Shown here: piece after piece, positions 57,273 to 64,000 of the stretch
Layout: every line of letters starts with the position of its first letter
Position numbering within the stretch: position 1 is the first letter of the stretch
Assembly: GCA_033030425.1 (NCBI GenBank)
Contig: JAUFSD010000004.1
Span: forward strand, 1,674,001 to 1,738,000
Source: Verpa conica
Lineage: Eukaryota; Ascomycota; Pezizomycetes; Pezizales; Morchellaceae
Direction: 5' to 3'
DNA length: 64,000 nucleotides
The notes under the pieces: model-generated
What the model was told of the DNA's origin: nothing
What the model saw: only the letters and a program-made list of their open reading frames with translations
Databases searched by the model: none
Translations under genes and position numbers: made by a program

Positions 57273-60200
57273 CTACTCCGGTGCTCTTGCGTTACGTAGC
57301 ACTTCAATGGCCTCATAACGGTCTTTCGCCTTTGCCCATGCTAGCGCCGTCTGACCAGACTTATCCTTACATCCCATATCCACCCCTGCTACCTTGATTA
57401 GCAGCTTTAACATCCTACTGCGCCCACTCTTTGCTGCGATCATCAGCGGTGTCATGCCTTCATTGTCCTTGCAATTGACATCCACCCCCGCTACCTGGAG
57501 TAGCTGCTCTAACGTTTCAGTACGCCCCCCATATACTGCCCATGCTATCGCCGTCGTGCCAAGCTTATCTTTCCAATTAATATCTACCCCCACTACTCTG
57601 AGTAGCTGCTTTACCACCTCATTATCCCCGTGTCGCACTGCCCAGATTACCGGCGTCCAGCCCACATTATCTCCGCAGTTGATATCTATACCCACTACTT
57701 GGAGTAGCCGGTCTACCACCTCACTATTCCTACGCATTACTGCCCAGGTTATCGGTGTCCAACCCTCACTGTCTTTGCAATTGACATCCACCCCCACTAC
57801 TTTGAGTAGTTGCTTTACCACCCCATTGTGCCCGCCTTTTACCGCCAGCAATAACGCCGTATTACCAGCACTATCCTTGGAATTGACATCTAATCCCACT
57901 ACTTTGAGTAGCTGCTTGACCATCTCATTATCCCCATGTCTTGCTGCCCAAATTATTGGTGTCCAGCCCTCTATGCCCTTGGGGTTAACATCTATCCCTA
58001 CCACTTGTAGTAGCTGCTTTACCACCTCATGATTCCTGCGCACTACCGCCCAAGTTATCGGTGTCCACCCATCACTGTCTTTAGAATTGACATCCACTGC
58101 TGGTGATTGGAGTAGTTGCTTTACCGCCTCAAGGTGCCCTCCACTTGCTGCCAAAAATATTGCTGTCTGACCATCACTATTCTTGCAATTGACATCCACC
58201 CCCCTTACATGGAGTAGCTTCTCTATCACCTCATTATGCCCGCGACTTGCTGCCCAGGTCATTGGCGTCTGACCACTACCGCCTTTAAAATTGACATCAA
58301 TTCCTGCTACTTGGAGTAGTTGCATTACAACTTTATAGTGTCCGTTGGCCGCTGCGCCGCCAAGTGGTGTTTCACCCCCGTTCATACCAGAAAAACCGGA
58401 ATAGCTATTCTTGCGGTTCACATCCACCCCTGGTGCTCGGAGTAGCTGCTTTACTATTCCATCCTCTCCATTACTTGCTGCTATGTATAGCGGTGTTAAT
58501 CCTTGGGAGTTTCTGAAATTTACCCAGTGTGAAAGTGAGCGGCTGATACTAGCCCTTTTTGCCCTTAGCCATCCAGCTTTCGAGGGTGGTATTCTCTTCA
58601 GCAACTCCTCGACAATCATCTCGTGCCCCTCACCCACCGCGTAATGTAATGGTGTATTTCCCTCCCAGCTAATTTTGCGATGGTCGAGTTTACTACCCAG
58701 AAGATGTGGGAAAATATCTATAAGTCCAAAATGACATGCCACTAGTAGTGGGTGAATAAAGGCTTCCTCGCTTTCCGAAGCTCCCGGCTTGTAAGTTTCT
58801 AACCCGCTGTCGAGCTCAATGGCCTGGACTTTGCACCAGAACTTATAGGCTGGACATAGTGTCAAGAAGTCTTTTTGTAACTTTGCTAGTGGTTGCTCCT
58901 CCAATACAGTACTGCCATAAAAATCACTGGATAATCGTATATGAGTTGCCCAATTCTGAACCGAGTATCTTGCAAGGACATGTGTCCCCCGACCCTGGAT
59001 CAAGTATCTTGGAGATGCCTCTTTGTCGGGGAGTTTGCAGTATGTGTTTCCATGATTTGGCCAACAAAGGATCGTGAGGCAAATTTCTGCAAGCCGCATA
59101 TGACCATATGAGGTCCCGAGCTGCTCCCGCAGGAAATCTTGGGCGGACAAATGGATAAAGCGTAAAACATTGAGTTTTTCATCAAGTACAACTAGATTTT
59201 GACAAATATCAAGAATTATCGCCTCATTCAGGCTGTTGTTATTCTTCTGTTCCGTTTCCATGGGCTGGATGTAAAGAGCTTCGCTAAGCTCGTGTGTTGA
59301 AAGAGGCTGTTGAGCACATAGAATGATGCTGAGTGCTTTCTTTGCTAGGGTGGAGGTCTCGGGGGACTGGCTCTCAATTCTCGTAAAAATTTCTGCAAAA
59401 GTCTCCGTCAAGTCCATTGGTAACGTAGTAAGGGCTTGTTCGATGGCGGTGGCAGTCATTTCCTTGCAGATACTTAGAATCTGTAGGCGGGCCCATAAAA
59501 ACCTGCTTAAATATTAGATCCCAAGCTACAACATTTATGAAGGAATTATACTATACATTCCATTGGCGCCGTCAATAATAGTTTCAATAATTTTTAGCTT
59601 CAACTCAGGTTCCACCAATCCATCAAGGATCTGCTTCAAGCAGATGCACTTCTCAACTTCTGTTTCTACGAAGTAACAGATGTCGCTAGTGTTATCGTCT
59701 GACCTGATATAGATATTCGGAGTATTCCCGAGCTTAAGTACAATATCATCGTCGTCCCGGCTAGTAACAAATATCTTGACCTTGCCTTTCGGTGATCGCG
59801 GCGGGTTCGATGAGCGCAGGTTCGATGAGTGCACGATGTACTGTAGGACGTGTAAAAGTTTTTCCCTAGTATTTTTATGGCATTCATCAAGCGCATCGAT
59901 ACAGATGACCGTTTGCTCAAAATTTGCCGTCAACTCGAAAATTAAATCCTTACACTCGTCGAGCGTGAGAGGCCCAGGTTGAAGTCCGTTTCTCACCCGT
60001 TCACGGTATATGGTGAGGATTGATAGCGGTAAGGGCGAGCCATCCTTCGCTGTAGAAAGTTGCCTGACGATTGTTCTTAGGATGGATACAGGATCTCTTC
60101 TGTCCTCTTCTTTATAGTTACAGTAGAAGTATGCTAGGGCATCTTTTTCCTCTCTGCTTTGGCGAAATGTATCGACGACGAGAGACCTAAAAAGATTAGC

Positions 60201-61819
60201 TTGTCTACATATTGAGCTGGAAGAGAACTTACGCAAGTTTAGACTTGCCCGCTCCAGCTGTCTTAGGTCAGAAATATGTCTAAATAGAAGATACCAGAAA
60301 AACATTAATTACCCATTCCATGAAGCCAAAGAACCGAGGATAGGTCGGATTCTTTCCATCTAATAAACTCTGGCTTCTCGAGTAGCCAGTTCCCAGTCCC
60401 TACAAGTCGGTCAGAGCAGATAAAAGAGTGATGGTCGATTATAGGTATCCTCGACATCCATTTTAGAATTCTAGGCCGTTCCTTGCCTGTTCTAGTGAGC
60501 CAATGCGCGAGAAGCTTCCCGAGAAATGTCCGGTAACGGGTACTTACGATCTTCGGCAAACCTTAGTATCCCTTCGGCCAGTTTTTCTATGTTGCTTACA
60601 ACCTGCCAATAATCGCTACCGTATTCCTGGCTGCTAAATTTGCATAGGTTCTCGTGGTCCTTACGTAAGGCTACCCGTTTTTCCCTCGTTGCCGAAAGTC
60701 CCAGTGTGGCAGATCTTTTGTCCACAATAATCTACGCAAAGGCATATTCAGCATTTGTACCCCTAAATTTCTTATGAAAAGTTATCAACGTACTTTTCCG
60801 AGATCCTGGGCGGGACGGGTCTCATAAAAAGTAATCACATATCGATCTCCAAGCTGATGCCGAAAGTCATTGGCTATGCTGTTGGAAAATAACTTGTCTG
60901 CTGTAAGAGCCTCCTGAAAGGTATTCTGAAGGGAAACCCTTGCGATCGATCCAGCGATTTCGCCCAGAGTTACAGAATACCCATTTCGATGTGGCGTCCC
61001 AAAAAAGGCAACACCATGACTATCAAACTATTAGAAATTTAGACCCTAAAAATGTAGGTGCTATTCTCTAGTTTATATAGATACCATAATTTGCGTATAG
61101 ATTCATAAGACTCGTCAAGTCCCGCACCAACAAGAGCCTAGGTGCATTAGTCCTAATATTTATGGGTGAAGAAATTTTACGCAGATATACCCTCTTGACA
61201 ATGATTCCACCAAGACTGTAGCAGATAAATATAATTAGACGTTTCTCTAGCCCCTAAAAAAAGTCAGCTAAATTTCCTACTTCACGAAATACGTCTCAAG
61301 TAAGCTGTTACAGGTTTACTTACTCCCTTGCGCTTGTCTCTCAGTCGATTCAGAAGAATCTCCGCCTGCTCGTCAACGCCAGCAGTTGATACCTCGAAAG
61401 TCGCGCCCGCATTATATCCAAAAAGGAGAATGCGCGCCTTTGGGAGTTTTGTAGGAAGGAAATCCCTTAACCACATCTTCCCATTCGGAGCTGTCCAGGT
61501 CAACTCCGCGTGGTTATTCCTGTCGGTATAATTAAGGCCATGAACGGCGACAACACTTGTAGTTCACATAAGTTAGCATGTTTATAACCCATCCTAGTGG
61601 TTGGGGGCCAGTCGTAGTAGCAAAGATCAACAATCGAGCCTATCGAGACGATCCAACCCACACAAAATAGATCGAGAGTGTTGAATAAAGGGATACTAAC
61701 TCGATCTCGGCACCATCCGGATCTGCAATCACTTTTAGGAAGTTCCTTGATTCTGCCTGCACACACACACACATCAACATTAAAACACCCAGAACCAATA
61801 ATAAACAAAAACATACCAT
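57273..61819 (-). CDS. NLR: alpha/beta-hydrolase - NACHT - ankyrin repeat protein
   Basis: Eleven exons (minus): 61819-61817, 61756-61701, 61555-61324, 61253-61191, 61137-61085, 61019-60794, 60731-60548, 60486-60313, 60257-60233, 60186-59557, 59502-57273; 3,876 nt, 1,291 residues, no internal stop. N-terminal hydrolase of the SesB/DUF676 kind: VAVHGLN (22-28), FGYN, nucleophile elbow ICYSLGG (Ser110), HGVAFFGTPHRNG. A linker (VDKRSATLGL) and AGTGNWLL-like lead-in precede the NACHT: P-loop GMAGAGKSKL (329-338, built from three exons), Walker B VICIDALDE (about 433-440), TSRDDDD, then the winged-helix/ARC region (DGANGMFLWARLQ). Thirteen ankyrin repeats, mostly 34 residues, fill about 830-1291. 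In fungi such proteins act in nonself recognition and programmed cell death; ankyrins sense, NACHT oligomerises, hydrolase executes. No HET-s-type prion motif was seen. Confidence 0.88.
57570..58181 (-). repeat. Tandem duplication of a three-ankyrin unit (2 x 306 bp)
   Basis: Within the NLR, residues coded by 58181-57876 (unit A) and 57875-57570 (unit B) are each 3 x 34 residues and match position by position: TAIFLAASGGH/TALLLAVKGGH, GWTPITWAVVRRN/GWTPITWAVMRRN and GWTPIIWAARHGDNE/GWTPVIWAVRHGDNE. A partial third unit follows. Confidence 0.85.
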
Positions 61820-64000
61820 AGTCGTTTCAATGAGGCAATCTGATTGTTGTTTTCTATCGAACGAAAGATGACAACTGTCTGGAGGGTGCTTTTGTTTTGA
61901 TGTGGCCGAGAAAGCGGGGCGCCTGCGCACGATTGTATTGTATTGTGAGACAGTGCGTAGCGTTAGGATTGGCTGTAAAAAAAAAAATCGGCCACCTAAT
62001 TTGCCACCTCCTCCATCATACTCGAACTAACTCGCGGAACACGTAACCCACTGACTCTATCCTCACTTAATAGAGGAGCTGAACAATAAGCCTCTTCAAT
62101 TTAGCCAGCTGCCTAGCTTATACATACGGAGGCTGAGAACCTTGAGGAAATAGAGCCGATACCTTTGCCAAATAAGCCTCCTTCAGGGTGCTCTAAGCCA
62201 CCCTCTCGATTTTTAGTTCTTTGCAGTTGCTACTCTAGACTATGAGGAGTGGTAGAGGTAAGTATTATAGTAGAAGCTCTATAATTATATGGCCGGGACC
62301 GAAAATCTAGGAGAATGTTGCTGTAGAGAAATCATTCTAGCCCAATACAGTTATTCTAGGCGAAACAATCGCCAGATATAGTCTAGTGCGGCTCTTCTCG
62401 AGGTTTTCTGATCAGAATATTCATATAGAGGGTGCTCTTATAGAGGGCTTCTACTCTGGGGCGCTGGTTGCTACTCGTTGACTACTAATGTCGATCACTA
62501 CTGCATACTGTATAAAACCATGTCAGATCTATAGCCTTGTACGGTATGCAACAGAAATCGATTCTGAAACATTAACGATTTACGAGTATACTGAATTCGC
62601 GGCTATCATTATCCTCTACAGCGAACAGCAAAGTTATTGTAAAGGATTTCAGATTCCCCAGAGACTTTTCTTGTGGTATTTACCATAGAAAATCGCCTGC
62701 AAACCCTTTGCTCCTATAATAATAATCTTGCCGACCACTACAATAAATACACAAAATAGTAGGTGTGTAATAACAGTAATGATCCCTGACAAGATTGATT
62801 GTGTATCGAAACTACCCACTAAGAGGACTCAATACTGGGGAAGGGTAATTTTTAAACCGTAACTTAGGGAGCAAATATATCCACAAGTGAGAGGAGCTAA
62901 GTTACGCTTACTGTCCCCATCACCCAAGAGAATAACTAAGATCGAGCGAAGCCCTATAGACTACCATATACCTAGCTAATACTAACTACAGCTATAAATT
63001 ATTATATAGCAGGTCATAATATACACTCCAAAAACTTCGAAGAAAAACGCTTCTTCTTCACCGAGCGGGTCTCATACACGATGGGAAAGCGGGGTGTTTT
63101 TGGTACGGTATTGGTGTGGTATTCTGGAGAATGCTAGATTGAGTTGGCTGTGTTACAGGACTTTTTGACAAACTCCGTAGTATTTCCAACTTAAAGTCAT
63201 ATTTCCCGCCAATGTGGTAGTGAAAACACCCCTCTTTCCACTATTGTAGTACATAATCACAGTACAAGGTAAAACAATCAATATATTCCGTGTACCTTCC
63301 CTCCTTTGTATACCCCTTTAAGTGGTATATTATATTAATACAATATCCAGTGCCCAGCTATCTCTTCCACGAGCAGTATGACTTGACAGATATAAGAAAC
63401 CCAGCACCTCGCAAGGACCTCCACACCATAGCCCCTATTATCCTATGAGAGCATGTACTCCCATTAACTCTAGATGGTCTCTACCCACCGTAGCAATATC
63501 TTGAACATTTGAACTTCGTATACACTGTTGAAAACAAGTAGCCAATTGTTTTTATTATTATACAAGTTAATTAAACAAGTGAAGAAGAAGATGAGTAGAA
63601 GAGAGCTTCTACTTATACATTTTTAATGATGACACATGGTGCTATTCACTAGTGTCATGATGTCATGATTTCAACGCAACGTTTATCCTCAAAATACACA
63701 CAGGATAAACCAGACTATCGTAGAGGATATTACAACTTAATATCTCCATCGCCCCTCAGATAACTCGGCTAACCATAGCAACCCTATGCCATTCATAGCC
63801 GAATATCCAACCCCCCCACCAACCCCACCACGATTGCTTCTCGCTGCAAGCGTCTTCATCTACCACAATGTATCGAGGAAACCCTCGAAGGCAACGAGCA
63901 CATTAATCTCCCAAGAGACTCCCCCCCACTCCCATAAGGTTCACTAAACCCTTTATCACAGCACAACCACAAGAAGCCCTACTTCCTCTATAACGCATCT
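61820..64000. other. Upstream of the NLR, gene-free
   Basis: Starts with the NLR promoter (a CA dinucleotide tract lies inside intron 1 at about 61758-61774). The rest is AT-rich with no supportable gene. CTATA/TATAGAGGG motifs near 62270-62440 recall transposon ends. An open frame at 62488-62688 has no motif. G/C homopolymers occur near 63806 and 63926. Confidence 0.45.

Noticed and set aside
57394..58032. 212-codon open frame on the plus strand opposite the ankyrin repeats
   Set aside because: It mirrors the repeat structure of the NLR on the other strand and has only repeat-derived sequence; the minus-strand protein has the real motifs.
1..64000. CRISPR arrays, bacterial operons, riboswitches
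   Set aside because: No regularly spaced repeats or bacterial gene organisation; introns and promoters are eukaryotic.
1..64000. RIP-type mutation bias in the gene-free regions
   Set aside because: TA-rich motifs (CTATAG, TATAG) look abundant, but I could not compute dinucleotide indices; a TpA/ApT and (CpA+TpG)/(ApC+GpT) calculation in windows would decide.

Overview
This window looks like nuclear DNA of a filamentous ascomycete. The genes are widely spaced, introns are mostly 50-70 nt (a few are 113-263 nt) with GT..AG ends and CTAAC/CTGAC-like branch sites, and the products are typically fungal: a SepA/Bni1-type formin, Gyp7, Mso1, an NLR with a hydrolase-NACHT-ankyrin architecture, and a KP4-like protein. 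Large AT-rich tracts full of decayed repeats would fit a repeat-rich Pezizomycete (truffle or morel relative), but the species is a guess. All exon structures below were built by hand from splice signals, frame continuity and family motifs; no transcript or database was available.

Layout: 0.5-9.2 kb carries three nuclear genes for mitochondrial translation: the tRNA-modification GTPase MSS1/MnmE (+), leucyl-tRNA synthetase NAM2 (-) and the release-factor glutamine methyltransferase MTQ1/PrmC (+). 9.4-17.2 kb has a small single-pass membrane protein (-) and a 1,902-residue formin (+). 17.2-24.5 kb is repeat-rich and has no gene I can support. 24.5-28 kb has an NAD-dependent formate dehydrogenase with five exons and a protein with a PARP-like ADP-ribosyltransferase signature. 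29.9-34.1 kb has two paralogous multi-pass membrane proteins. 35.5-39.8 kb has the trafficking genes GYP7 (Rab-GAP) and MSO1.

40-64 kb is a gene-poor, repeat-rich accessory region. It holds a broken coiled-coil plus P-loop GTPase gene resembling fungal IRG proteins, a secreted KP4-like killer-toxin-family protein, a two-exon secreted protein with a six-cysteine carbohydrate-binding-like module, a small Cys/His-motif gene that may be transposon-derived, and an apparently intact 11-exon NLR of 1,291 residues whose ankyrin region contains a recent tandem triplication-type unit of 3 x 34 residues.

The left two thirds are mostly conserved housekeeping genes (mitochondrial translation, polarized growth, secretion, formate oxidation). 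The right third resembles an antagonism/allorecognition island, and is the most likely place for an undescribed system. At least two repeat families (GAGTGAGAY-ended elements and a GAATTAATCATAA-containing repeat) and one 186-bp MITE-like element can be defined from the sequence itself.
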